This document shows, piece after piece, positions 26,431-34,234 of a stretch of DNA of 64,000 bases. The notes beneath the pieces are model-generated. The model did not search any database. It saw only the letters and a program-made list of their open reading frames with translations, and was not told where the DNA came from. The stretch lies in the NCBI RefSeq assembly GCF_042662125.1, contig NZ_JBHSXL010000003.1, positions 186,001-250,000 of the forward strand, in the 5' to 3' direction. The stretch comes from Halopenitus salinus. GTDB taxonomy: Archaea > Halobacteriota > Halobacteria > Halobacteriales > Haloferacaceae. Each line of letters starts with the position of its first letter. The stretch's first letter is position 1. The translations under genes were made by a program, and so were the position numbers.

Positions 26431-26682
26431 TCACCTGGCCGTGGTCCAAAGCAGCGGTGCGATGACGAGAAGCGCCAGCCCGAAGAAGATGAACGGCGCC
26501 GACATCGTCGTGAAGGGCGCGACCGCGAAGATCAGCCCGAACAGTGCGAGGTTGGCGGCGAGAACGCGCTGGCTCTTGAGCAGCAGGGCACCCACGGTCG
26601 TCACTGCGAACGCGACCAACAGGATGTGACCCAGGTGGTAGTCGAGCAGGAACCCGTCGATCAGAGATTGCAGCGGGATCAT
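26431..26682 (-). CDS. Small three-helix membrane protein, function unknown
   Basis: An 83-residue, almost entirely hydrophobic protein with about three helices (LGHILLVAFAVTTVGALLL, VLAANLALFGLIFAV, FIFFGLALLVIAPLLW). A TTTAATG element about 30 nt upstream supports an independent short transcript. No motif points to a function; it is haloarchaeal in composition and codon use and is likely real. Confidence 0.65.
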   Translation of the reverse strand: MIPLQSLIDGFLLDYHLGHILLVAFAVTTVGALLLKSQRVLAANLALFGLIFAVAPFTTMSAPFIFFGLALLVIAPLLWTTAR

Positions 26683-26812
26683 TCTCGTTTCACGGTCCGG
26701 CCGATTCGCGCATTAAAGTTCCGTTTTCGCGGACGCCGGGAACGCTCCGGGCCTCCGACCGGTTCGAGGCACCCGGTTCGACCACCGGCTCGAGGCGCCC
26801 CGTTCGACGATC

Positions 26813-28045
26813 TCAAAGCGACCGTTCGATGATCCCTTCGAGGTCCTCTCTCGTGACGCGGCGGGGATTCCCGACGAGGAGTCGCTGGAGCGCGTTCGAC
26901 CGCTCGGCGAGGTGATCGACGTCGTCCGGTCCGATCCCGAGCGAGGACAAGCCGCCCTCGATCCCCACGTCGGCGGCCAGCTTCTCCACCGCGACGGCCG
27001 CCGCCTCGGCCGCCTCGTCGTCGCTCAGCCCGCTCGTGTCCTCCCCGAGGAGCTCCGCGATCTCGGCATAGCGGTCGAACGCGCTCGTCGCGTTGAACCG
27101 GATCACCTCGGGCAGCGTCAACGCGATGGTGACGCCGTGTGGCGTGTGGTGGACGGCCCCGGCCGCCATCGCGATGGCGTGGGTCGCTCCGAGCCCGGCG
27201 TTCGTGAACGCGGCCCCCGCCATCAAGCTTCCGAGGGACATGTTCCGTCGCGCCTCGACGTCCTCGCCGTTGTTCACCGCGTCACGGAGCCCGTCGCCGA
27301 TGTGCTCGATCGCGGTTCTCGCGAGCTGGTCCGTGAGCACGGATCGGCCGTTGTAATCGGGACGATCCGTCCGGTCTTGCGGTGCGGGCTTCGCGTCGTA
27401 CCGGCGGGTGACGTACGCCTCGATGGCGTGTGAGAGCGCGTCCATCCCCGAGGAGGCCGTCGGTCCCGGCGGGAGCGACACCGTCAGCCCCGGATCGACG
27501 AGCGCGACGTCGGGACGCTGGTGGCGGCTCGAGATCCCGACCTTGAGATCCTCCTCGGGCAGGGAGATGACCGAGACCGGCGACGTCTCCGATCCGGTTC
27601 CCGCCGTCGTCGGCAGACACGCGGTCGGGACTCCGGGTCCGGGAACGTCCCGTCCCCCGCCGGTCGGCGGCGCGACGTAATCCAGGATGTCGCCGCCGTG
27701 TTCGTGAACGACGCTCGTGGTCTTCGCGACGTCCATCGAGCTTCCGCCGCCGAGGCCGACGATGAAGTCCGGATCGACCGCCGCCGCCTCCTCGAGGGCA
27801 CGGTCGAAGACCTCGACCGACGGTTCCGGTTCGACCTCGTCGAAGACCGTGTAGTCGTCCGGAGCGAGCGACTCGGTCGCCTCGTCGACGACTCCGGCCT
27901 CCGAGACGCCGGGATCCGTGACCACGAGGACCGAGTCCGCGTCGAATTCGCGGACGACTCCGCCGAGTTCCGCGGCCGCGCCGACCCCGAAGGTGACGTT
28001 CTTGGCCATCTCGAACTCCCAGACCGATTCGGACTCATACACCAT
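26813..28045 (-). CDS. Iron-containing alcohol dehydrogenase
   Basis: A 410-residue group III (iron-dependent) NAD(P)-alcohol dehydrogenase. The nucleotide-binding region has VGLGGGSSMDVAKTTS and PTTAGTGSETSPVSVI; the metal-binding region has SGMDALSHAIEAYV and GATHAIAMAAGAVHHTPHG with the histidine ligands. The substrate is unknown; the family includes methylglyoxal, lactaldehyde and 1,3-propanediol reductases. The frame is open upstream to 28351, but a TATA box at 28072-28079 fixes the start at 28045 (MVYESESVW). Confidence 0.9.
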   Translation of the reverse strand: MVYESESVWEFEMAKNVTFGVGAAAELGGVVREFDADSVLVVTDPGVSEAGVVDEATESLAPDDYTVFDEVEPEPSVEVFDRALEEAAAVDPDFIVGLGGGSSMDVAKTTSVVHEHGGDILDYVAPPTGGGRDVPGPGVPTACLPTTAGTGSETSPVSVISLPEEDLKVGISSRHQRPDVALVDPGLTVSLPPGPTASSGMDALSHAIEAYVTRRYDAKPAPQDRTDRPDYNGRSVLTDQLARTAIEHIGDGLRDAVNNGEDVEARRNMSLGSLMAGAAFTNAGLGATHAIAMAAGAVHHTPHGVTIALTLPEVIRFNATSAFDRYAEIAELLGEDTSGLSDDEAAEAAAVAVEKLAADVGIEGGLSSLGIGPDDVDHLAERSNALQRLLVGNPRRVTREDLEGIIERSL

Positions 28046-28071
28046 GTACGGGACGGTGATCGGGTGGGCGA

Positions 28072-28079
28072 CATAAATA
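28072..28079 (-). promoter_or_regulatory. TATA box for the iron alcohol dehydrogenase
   Basis: Minus-strand TATTTATG lies 27-34 nt upstream of the chosen ATG and decides it against longer frames. Confidence 0.65.
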
Positions 28080-28547
28080 GGTAAGCAGCTTTCAGATGAC
28101 CGACGAGACCGATGACCGATCTCGAGAGCGCGGAGCGATCTCGGAATCGACGAACGAGCCTGAGAGGAGGACTGATCTCGAGGTCGACGAACGATCGACG
28201 ATCCGGCTCCGAAATCGTCGATATCGAGGGACGAACGGGACGTTAGAGCGGGGCGAGACCACACGATCGCAGGACGGAAGCGAGGCGAATCGACGTCCTT
28301 CGATCGGCCGTTGACCGCCGAGAGAGGTGGTTCCTCGACCGTCGGGGCCACGGTAGGTCGCTCATAACAATACCGGCTCCCGGTCTACCCCCGATGTGGC
28401 CTCCATCCCGAGGCCACCACCGCACGATCGACGCGACCCGAGCGATCCGCGATCGTGTCCCCCCACCATTGCTGTGGCGACGTCCCCCCGTCGCCCCTTT
28501 TCGTCGATTCCAGGGAATGCCGATGCACGTGGTCGCCGAACGGCGGT
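28080..28547. other. Gene-free stretch between two minus-strand genes
   Basis: About 470 bp without a convincing gene. A 72-codon plus-strand frame (28096-28314) lacks the strong third-position GC of local genes. Two imperfect 21-bp direct repeats (starting GATCTCG and ending CGACGAACGA) lie near 28137 and 28173. Nothing else recognisable is present; the 3' part may hold the MFS gene terminator. Confidence 0.5.
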
Positions 28548-29705
28548 TCACGTCGGCAGTCGACCGTCCCGTTCGAGGCCGGCGAGCACGACGAGCGTCG
28601 CGAGGAGGGCCACCGAGGCCGCGACGAAAACCGTGTCGTAGGCGTAGCCGCGCTCGATCAAACTTCCAAGAACCGACGAGCCGATCGACTGTGAGAGCAT
28701 CCACACGGAGCTGAACACGGCGTAGGCGCTCGCCCGGGCGGAATCCGGAAGCGCGGTCAGGATGTAGGCGTCGGTCGCCGGGAACAGCGCGTGGATGACG
28801 AATCCGATGACCGCGGAGATCACCGCGAGGGCGACGAAGCCGTCGGCCGCGACCAACAACAGCAGGCAGCCGGCGAAGGACCCGACGATGGCGAGCAACA
28901 ACGGGACCGACGGCAGTCGATCGACCAGCTCGCCGGCGATGAAGAACGCGGGGATGCCGGCCGCGAAGACGATCGTCAACATCGTCGAAGCCGCCGTCGG
29001 AGAGAGACCGCGCGACTGCATGTACAGCTCGTAGAAGTTGAACACGCCCTGCCAGACGAAGACGACGAGCCCGGCCAGCCCCAGCGCCGTGAGGATGATC
29101 CGCCACTCCGAGAGCGCCCCCGCGATCAGCGATCGATCCGCCTCGCCCGCGGCGGGCATCTCCGTCCGGCGGGCCTGAACGACGGCGTAGACGGTCACCA
29201 CGGCGACGCCGACGGCGATCGTCCACAGCGCGTACCGCCAGTCGAACCACACCGCGACGGTGACGAGCGGCGCCGCGACCACGGCCGCGGACTGGGTCGC
29301 CGCACCGTGGATCCCGAGGATGCGGCCGACCGCCTCCGGGAACAGTTCGCTCAAAAGCGGGTTCGCCGAGACGAAATACACGCCGGAGGCGGTCCCCATG
29401 AGGAACGCCCCGAGCATGAGCTGACGCACGGTCGTCGCCGCGCCCGCGCCGGCCGCCGCCCCCGCGAGGATGGCTCCCGAGGCCAGGACGAGATGGTGTC
29501 GTGGGACGCGCGTGAGCAGCCACCCGGCCGGGAGTCGAAGGGCCGCGCTGCCGACCCACGTGAGCGTCACGATGAGGCCCGCGGTCGCCTCGCCGATGCC
29601 GAACTCGGCGATGAACACGTTCAAAAGCGGCGCGAACACGACTCTGGCGAGGTTGAGGAAGAAGACGAGCCCGCAAAGCGAACCGAATAGACGACGGCGA
29701 CTCAC
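28548..29705 (-). CDS. MFS transporter
   Basis: A 385-residue major facilitator superfamily protein with 12 likely helices in two halves. The loop 2-3 motif region reads LTWVGSAALRLPAGWLLTRVPR, and GTASGVYFVSANPLLSELFPEAVGR is the helix 4-5 region. The second half repeats GELVDRLPSVPLLLA. Substrate cannot be told. It is flanked upstream by a separately promoted PIN-domain gene. Confidence 0.85.
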   Translation of the reverse strand: MSRRRLFGSLCGLVFFLNLARVVFAPLLNVFIAEFGIGEATAGLIVTLTWVGSAALRLPAGWLLTRVPRHHLVLASGAILAGAAAGAGAATTVRQLMLGAFLMGTASGVYFVSANPLLSELFPEAVGRILGIHGAATQSAAVVAAPLVTVAVWFDWRYALWTIAVGVAVVTVYAVVQARRTEMPAAGEADRSLIAGALSEWRIILTALGLAGLVVFVWQGVFNFYELYMQSRGLSPTAASTMLTIVFAAGIPAFFIAGELVDRLPSVPLLLAIVGSFAGCLLLLVAADGFVALAVISAVIGFVIHALFPATDAYILTALPDSARASAYAVFSSVWMLSQSIGSSVLGSLIERGYAYDTVFVAASVALLATLVVLAGLERDGRLPT

Positions 29706-29748
29706 GACGGCACTTTCGACCTGGGGGAGTCAAGTGTTGCGAACCCCC

Positions 29749-30168
29749 TCACGAGTTCCGGATCCTCTCTCGAGACGGTTGTCCGCTGTCGGGACTCGAT
29801 CGATCCGCTCGCGATCGGCGATCGACCGGTCGGAACACGGAAGCCGGGACGAGCGTTTCCGAAAGACCGTCCGCAGTTCCGAGGTGGACCGCGTCGAAGA
29901 GGTTCAGTCGGTCGTATTTCCGTTGCAGCGCTCCGCCTGCGGCGACGTGGGACTCCCGCAGCGGCACGAGTTCGATCCCTTCGTCAGTCAGTGATTCGTT
30001 CACGCTGGTGACCCGCTCGCGGGTCCACTCGTCTTCCATCGCGTACTGGACCTCAATACAGGTCGAGACGGAGGTCTTCGGGTCGTCGATCGCGTCGAGA
30101 TCGACCGCGGAGCTGAGCCGGTCGTCAGCTTTCAACACCGCGAGGACGACGTCGGTGTCAAGATACAC
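29749..30168 (-). CDS. Orphan PIN-domain protein (VapC-like), possibly degenerate
   Basis: A 139-residue PIN-domain protein. Two of the expected acidic positions are clear: MYLDTDVV at the N-terminus and STCIEVQYAM; a third is in LNLFDAVHLGTA. The fourth acidic/polar position, normally in an S-T-D motif two strands later, reads LVPASVF, so metal binding may be impaired. The last ~25 residues are an Arg/Ser-rich tail unlike VapC. No VapB-like antitoxin gene precedes it: its own TATA box sits directly upstream. PIN proteins are usually RNases; here activity is uncertain. Confidence 0.65.
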   Translation of the reverse strand: MYLDTDVVLAVLKADDRLSSAVDLDAIDDPKTSVSTCIEVQYAMEDEWTRERVTSVNESLTDEGIELVPLRESHVAAGGALQRKYDRLNLFDAVHLGTADGLSETLVPASVFRPVDRRSRADRSSPDSGQPSRERIRNS

Positions 30169-30191
30169 GTTTGCGGTCCAATGATCCAGGA

Positions 30192-30199
30192 CCGTAAAC
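30192..30199 (-). promoter_or_regulatory. TATA-like box for the PIN gene
   Basis: Minus-strand GTTTACGG lies at about -31 to -24 from the ATG at 30168, leaving no room for a co-transcribed antitoxin gene. Confidence 0.5.
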
Positions 30200-30279
30200 G
30201 GAGGTGAGTGATGCGGACTGTTGGACTGACCGAACCTCCGTTCTGCTACGAAATCGGGGGGTGCCTCCGCAACCCCCCG
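30198..30279. other. Two adjacent strong inverted repeats in a gene-free stretch
   Basis: An 8-bp inverted repeat, ACGGAGGT (30198-30205) and ACCTCCGT (30234-30241), encloses 28 bases. It is followed at 30255-30279 by a G/C hairpin: CGGGGGGT pairs with ACCCCCCG, extended by GC/GC after a bulged A, with a CTCC loop. Beyond it, to 30609, I see no gene; GC content is lower than the surroundings, and a 7-bp inverted repeat (TGCCTAC/GTAGGCA, 30334-30370) is also present. This could be a structured RNA, a terminator or the scar of a lost element. Confidence 0.5.
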
Positions 30280-30609
30280 GAGAGCATGACATGCGATGAC
30301 TCAATCCGCGTGTAGCTCCCTCAATTCCGTGCTTGCCTACCGATAATCCCATTGAATTTGTGAGTAGGCACCATGAGATCCTGACTCAAGGAGTAAAAAG
30401 ATATGGCTGGTGTCGGAAGAGCCTCGATCCCGTCGCGCGATGTCTTTCGATCCGTTTCACGACTGGGGAGATCACTCGTCTCCCCAGCTCGTTGAGCGGC
30501 GTCGGCACGGACATCGCGTGTTCGACGTCGACGACGGTGCGCCCCTGATCGACCAGACGAAATAGGCGGTTGCCGAAGACAGTGTTCTGAACACCTCTGC
30601 CCCCAGACT

Positions 30610-30616
30610 CTTATAT
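30610..30616 (+). promoter_or_regulatory. TATA box for the histidine kinase gene
   Basis: CTTATATG-type element about 34-40 nt upstream of the GTG at 30650, predicting a leader of about 10 nt. Confidence 0.5.
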
Positions 30617-30649
30617 GGATTCGGGACCCATAGCAGACAAGAGAGTATC

Positions 30650-32476
30650 GTGAAGACAGAAACCATACCGCCTCTAGTCAACGCTCTTGAGGATATCTTC
30701 TTTGCGGTCAACGAATCCGGTTACATCGAACTCTGGAACCAAGCCGCTGCCGAGATCACCGGGTACACTAACGTGGAAGCGGGGACGATGACCCCCTCCG
30801 ACTTCTTTGACCAACCGGATAGCGACCGCGTCACCGAAGCAATCAACGAGCTGTTCGAAACCGGTGACGCTGTTGTCGAAGTAGAGTTGGTGACGGCGGA
30901 CGGCGACCGTATCCCTTACGAGTTCAGAGCGACGCGGCTCCCTGAAGACAGCCCCTATGCGTTCGCCGGAATTGGCCGTGATATCACCGAACGAAAGGCG
31001 GCCGAACGTGAGCGGAACGCGATCCTGAACCGGATGCGCGATGGCTTCTTGGCCGTCGATACCGACTGGCGGATCACCTACGCCAACGAGAAGGGAAAAC
31101 AAGTGCTCGCCAACGCAATGGGGACCCCCCGCGAGGAAACGACGTTCGAGGGACTTCACCTGTGGGAGGAAATTCCCGATGCCGTCGACACGATCTTCTA
31201 CGAGGAGTATCACCGGGCGATAGAGACTGACGAGGCCGTTTCGTTTGAGGAGTACTTCCCGCCGCTGGACGAGTGGTTCGACGTTCGGGCGTTCCCTGAC
31301 GAAACCGGGCTCTCCATCTACTTTCGCGAAATCACCGAACAGCACCAACATCGCGCGGAACTCGAACACCGTGAACAGATACTCAAAGAGCTATACACGA
31401 TTACTGCCGATCGCGACAGCACGTTCACCGAACAAATCCAACAGCTGCTCGCGCTCGGACGTGCAGAGTTCGGGACGGAGTACGGCTCGCTCTCGGAGAT
31501 TCGAGGCGATGAGTACCTGTTCGAGATCGTCGCTGCCGACGACGACAGTCTCCAGGCGGGGGACACGGTACCGCTCGAAGCGACGAACTGTGAACGTGTG
31601 GCGACCCAGCGAGAGACCCTTGCATGGGGGAACATCGCGCAGGATGCGCCGGAGCAAACCGACCGCGCCGGCTACACCGACTGGGGCATCTCCTGTTATC
31701 TCGGGGCACCGGTGTACGATAACGATGGCGTGTACGGCACGTTCTGTTTCTACGGGAGGGACACGCGAGCCGATCAGTTCTCCGAGTGGGACATGACGCT
31801 CGTCGATTTGATGAGTCGCTGGGTGAGTTACGAACTCCAGCGCAAACAGGTAACTGCAGAACTCCAGCGACAGAACGAGCGCCTCGAGCAGTTCGCCGGC
31901 ATCATCAGTCACGACCTCCGGAACCCGTTGAACGTCCTATCGGGTCGGCTCGAACTTGCCAAGGAGACCGGCGATGCGGAGGAGTTCGCCCACTGTTTCG
32001 ACGCGGTCGAGCGGATGGAAGCACTCATCGACGACCTGCTCGCGCTGTCGAAGGCAGGCAAAGCGATCGGCGACGTTGAGCTCGTTATACTCGGGGAACT
32101 CGCGGAGTTGGCGTGGGAATCCGTGCCGACGGACAGCGCCACCCTCCAGATCATGGCCCACGACACGGTGCCAGCAGACGCCTCGCGGCTCCGGCAGTTG
32201 TTCGAGAACCTGTTCCGGAACGCCATTGAGCACGGTGAGGCGGATGTGACGGTCACCGTTGGCACACTTGAGCACGGGTTCTATGTCGAGGACGATGGGC
32301 CGGGGATCCCCGAGGATGACCGCGACAAGGTTTTCGAGAGCGGGCACTCGACGACTGCCGGAGCTGGCTTCGGGCTCGCGATCGTCGCGGATATCGTTGA
32401 GGCGCACGGCTGGGAGATCCGCGCCACGGAAAGTGAGTTGGGCGGCGCCCGGTTCGAAATCACGGGCATCGATTGA
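30650..32476 (+). CDS. PAS-PAS-GAF sensor histidine kinase
   Basis: A 608-residue soluble sensor kinase. Residues ~5-115 form a PAS domain ending FAGIGRDITERKAAE; ~118-235 a second PAS ending YFREITEQHQHRAE; ~245-395 a GAF domain (GAPVYDNDGVYGTFCFYG); then HisKA with the phospho-acceptor H421 in FAGIISHDLRNPLN, and a HATPase domain with FRNAIEHG (N box), DDGPGIPEDD (G1) and GAGFGLAIV (G2). It lacks membrane helices, so it senses an intracellular signal. No response regulator is adjacent. Third-position GC is visibly lower than in neighbouring genes, suggesting acquisition. It starts with GTG. Confidence 0.92.
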   Translation: MKTETIPPLVNALEDIFFAVNESGYIELWNQAAAEITGYTNVEAGTMTPSDFFDQPDSDRVTEAINELFETGDAVVEVELVTADGDRIPYEFRATRLPEDSPYAFAGIGRDITERKAAERERNAILNRMRDGFLAVDTDWRITYANEKGKQVLANAMGTPREETTFEGLHLWEEIPDAVDTIFYEEYHRAIETDEAVSFEEYFPPLDEWFDVRAFPDETGLSIYFREITEQHQHRAELEHREQILKELYTITADRDSTFTEQIQQLLALGRAEFGTEYGSLSEIRGDEYLFEIVAADDDSLQAGDTVPLEATNCERVATQRETLAWGNIAQDAPEQTDRAGYTDWGISCYLGAPVYDNDGVYGTFCFYGRDTRADQFSEWDMTLVDLMSRWVSYELQRKQVTAELQRQNERLEQFAGIISHDLRNPLNVLSGRLELAKETGDAEEFAHCFDAVERMEALIDDLLALSKAGKAIGDVELVILGELAELAWESVPTDSATLQIMAHDTVPADASRLRQLFENLFRNAIEHGEADVTVTVGTLEHGFYVEDDGPGIPEDDRDKVFESGHSTTAGAGFGLAIVADIVEAHGWEIRATESELGGARFEITGID

Positions 32477-32609
32477 GCAATACGCACGAGCCACAACACG
32501 ACTGGTTCAGTCGAATACTGACGCAAGGAATGTGATCGCTGTGCCACATCTCGGTATTCGGACCCCGTTTTGACTAGCGAACAGAACAACGAGTCGCTAT
32601 CCGACCGTG

Positions 32610-32822
32610 TTACACGCGTCGCGAGGACGCGGCGGTGGTCTGCTCCTGCTGGTCGAGCTGGAACATGCGCTGGTCGACGAGCGCACCGAGTTCGAAGCGG
32701 TGCAGTATCCACACCCCGACACCGCTCGAGACGGTCACGACCACGAGATACCACGCGGCACGAACCGCGTGATCACTGCGGGAACGGAGATCGTCAGCGG
32801 TGGGTTCGTCGAACGAACTCAC
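32610..32822 (-). CDS. Small single-helix membrane protein, function unknown
   Basis: A 70-residue protein starting with GTG, with a polar N-terminus, one clear transmembrane helix (AAWYLVVVTVSSGVGVWILH) and a Gln-rich C-terminal tail. It lies 66 bp downstream of a zinc-ribbon gene on the same strand and may share its transcript. No family is recognised. Real-gene status is probable rather than certain because of its size. Confidence 0.5.
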   Translation of the reverse strand: MSSFDEPTADDLRSRSDHAVRAAWYLVVVTVSSGVGVWILHRFELGALVDQRMFQLDQQEQTTAASSRRV

Positions 32823-32888
32823 GGCGAACCACCACTGTTCGGGTTCTCGAGTTGGTCGGTGTGTGTCCCACGGTTCCGATTCGGTTGG

Positions 32889-33173
32889 TCAGCGGGATCG
32901 CCAATCGACGTCGCGTCCGGCGGCACTCCCGAGCTGGATGCGGGCTCGCGTATCGCAGGCGAGGCACCGATAGACACGACCCTCGTCGTCGCCGAAGGTT
33001 CGACGGAACGTGTCGGACACGTGAGTCCCGCAGTGTCGACACTCGTGGTCGGCGCTTGATCCGCGATCAAGACGGATCATGGCTGACACCTCCCGGTGTC
33101 GAGACTGGATGCTTCTCCAGTCACACGCACCGCAGTACAGCGTCGACCCGCGCCTGGTGAACACCTCAAACAA
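32889..33173 (-). CDS. Small zinc-ribbon protein
   Basis: The C-terminal part reads ECRHCGTHVSDTFRRTFGD followed by RCLACDTRARI, two CxxC pairs typical of short haloarchaeal zinc-ribbon proteins that are often about 60 residues long. Two starts are possible. The ATG at 33173 gives 94 residues, adds an extra CGACDW motif, and is correctly placed about 30 nt after a TATA box at 33201-33208. The ATG at 33080 gives 63 residues, closer to the usual family size. The promoter evidence favours the longer form. Function is unknown. Confidence 0.6.
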   Translation of the reverse strand: MFEVFTRRGSTLYCGACDWRSIQSRHREVSAMIRLDRGSSADHECRHCGTHVSDTFRRTFGDDEGRVYRCLACDTRARIQLGSAAGRDVDWRSR

Positions 33174-33200
33174 CGCGAATAGAGAGGTACCTCAAATTCG

Positions 33201-33208
33201 TTATAATA
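33201..33208 (-). promoter_or_regulatory. TATA box for the zinc-ribbon gene
   Basis: Minus-strand TATTATAA, 28-35 nt upstream of the ATG at 33173. Confidence 0.5.
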
Positions 33209-33210
33209 CC

Positions 33211-33248
33211 GAAATTGGATGGCTGGGGAGTCCCAGCCCACCAATTTC
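33211..33248. repeat. 38-bp near-perfect palindromic hairpin
   Basis: GAAATTGG (33211-33218) pairs with CCAATTTC (33241-33248), and inside it GGCTGGG (33221-33227) pairs with CCCAGCC (33232-33238) around a GAGT loop, separated by a two-base mismatch. It lies between the tRNA-Ile 3' end and the zinc-ribbon promoter, and could end the tRNA transcript or be a remnant of a mobile element. Confidence 0.7.
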
Positions 33249-33272
33249 ACCCGGATAGGTTCCGGGTTTTTT
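33249..33272 (+). terminator. Stem-loop followed by T-tract
   Basis: ACCCGGA (33249-33255) pairs with TCCGGGT (33261-33267) around TAGGT and is followed by five T residues on the plus strand. It faces away from the tRNA gene. No plus-strand gene ends just before it, so its client is unclear. Confidence 0.45.
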
Positions 33273-33277
33273 GCAGG

Positions 33278-33351
33278 TGGGCCAACACGGATTTGAACCG
33301 TGGACCTCCCGGTTATCAGCCGAGCGCTCAACCTGACTGAGCTATTGGCCC
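33278..33351 (-). tRNA. tRNA-Ile (anticodon GAU)
   Basis: A 74-nt tRNA on the minus strand. The acceptor stem pairs GGGCCAA with TTGGCCC, followed by discriminator A. The D arm contains GCTCAGTCAGGTTGAGC, the anticodon loop is CTGATAA (anticodon GAT), and the T arm is CACGG-TTCAAAT-CCGTG. No intron and no encoded CCA. A TTAAAC-type box about 35-43 nt upstream is the likely promoter. Confidence 0.95.
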
Positions 33352-33474
33352 AGGCGAGCGCGTTCTCCGCTTGCGTTGGTAGGAGTTTAAGGGTTTCCCT
33401 TTCACATCGCACCGCAGTACGTCGATTATTGTCACCCGACGTCGGTCGATCGAAGCCGCCGATCGGTCGCGGTA

Positions 33475-34161
33475 CTATCGACCCACGCCCTCATCGTCCG
33501 TCGCATCGCTATCGGTCGACCCCTCGTTCCTGGACGACTCCTCGTCCTCGGCCGACACCTCGTCGTCCACCGAGAAGTCGACATCGACGACGTCGTCGTC
33601 CGTGGACGCCTCTCTACGGGAGCCGCTCGCCGCTCCGCCGGATCCGGAACCCGATCCCGTTCCGTCGAATCCCCCGCCGGCTCCGAAGTCCGTGCCTCCA
33701 AATCCGGCAGCTCCGAATCCGTTTCCGTCGCCATCGCCGTTCGGAAAGCCGCCGATGTAGACGTTCCCCGAGGCGAATCCGCCCGTACGCCGCTCGAGGT
33801 AGGGGACGACGAGGAACCGCTTGACCCCTGCGCGGATCGGTACCCGTGTCGGGGGCAGCGCGAGCAGGAATCCGATCGCGTCGGTGACGAGCCCCGGCGT
33901 GAGGAGGAACGCGCCGGCGGCGATCAAAAACGCGCCGTCGAGAAGCTCGTCGGTCGGCGGGTCGCCCTGGGCGGCCTTGCGCTGGATCCGGGCAAGCGTG
34001 TGTCGCCCCTCGGCACGTACGAGCAGCATTCCGAGGATCGCCGTGAGCACGACGAGCGCGACCGTGATCTGCCACCCCAGCCGGTCCGCGACGACGACGA
34101 GAAACAACGCGTCCGCGAGCGGAATCACGAGGAGGAGCGCGAGCAGATAGCGAAGTCGCAT
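33475..34161 (-). CDS. FxsA-family membrane protein
   Basis: A 228-residue protein. The first ~125 residues are FxsA-like with four hydrophobic segments (YLLALLLVIPLADALFLVVV, ITVALVVLTAILGMLLV, then GAFLIAAGAFLLTPGLVTD, the family signature). The C-terminal ~100 residues are a Gly/Asn-rich (NGDGDGNGFGAAGFGG) and then acidic cytosolic tail. FxsA in bacteria suppresses F-exclusion of phage T7; its role in archaea is not known. The start at 34161 is chosen as the natural start of the first helix. Confidence 0.85.
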   Translation of the reverse strand: MRLRYLLALLLVIPLADALFLVVVADRLGWQITVALVVLTAILGMLLVRAEGRHTLARIQRKAAQGDPPTDELLDGAFLIAAGAFLLTPGLVTDAIGFLLALPPTRVPIRAGVKRFLVVPYLERRTGGFASGNVYIGGFPNGDGDGNGFGAAGFGGTDFGAGGGFDGTGSGSGSGGAASGSRREASTDDDVVDVDFSVDDEVSAEDEESSRNEGSTDSDATDDEGVGR

Positions 34162-34234
34162 ACCCACGGTTTCAAAGCGGGCATTCATAGCCCTTTTCGT
34201 CACGGCTTTGTGGTCGCCCGCGGAGGAGACACGC

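Noticed and set aside
28096..28314. 72-codon plus-strand frame in the gap before the iron alcohol dehydrogenase
   Set aside because: Third-position GC is low for this genome, the sequence is Arg/Glu low-complexity, and it matches no family I recognise.
30206..30233. C/D-box-like elements (GTGATG then CTGA) inside the first inverted repeat
   Set aside because: Only one imperfect C box and one D box are present at too short a distance; no C'/D' pair.
30472..30711. 79-codon minus-strand frame antisense to the kinase start
   Set aside because: Covers the kinase promoter; composition is not haloarchaeal. Another frame here gives a Val/Asp-rich stretch that might be a gene remnant, but I could not tie it to a family.
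33278..33351. tRNA-Ile as a proven integration site
   Set aside because: No integrase gene and no duplicated tRNA 3' end were seen in the window, so integration remains a hypothesis.
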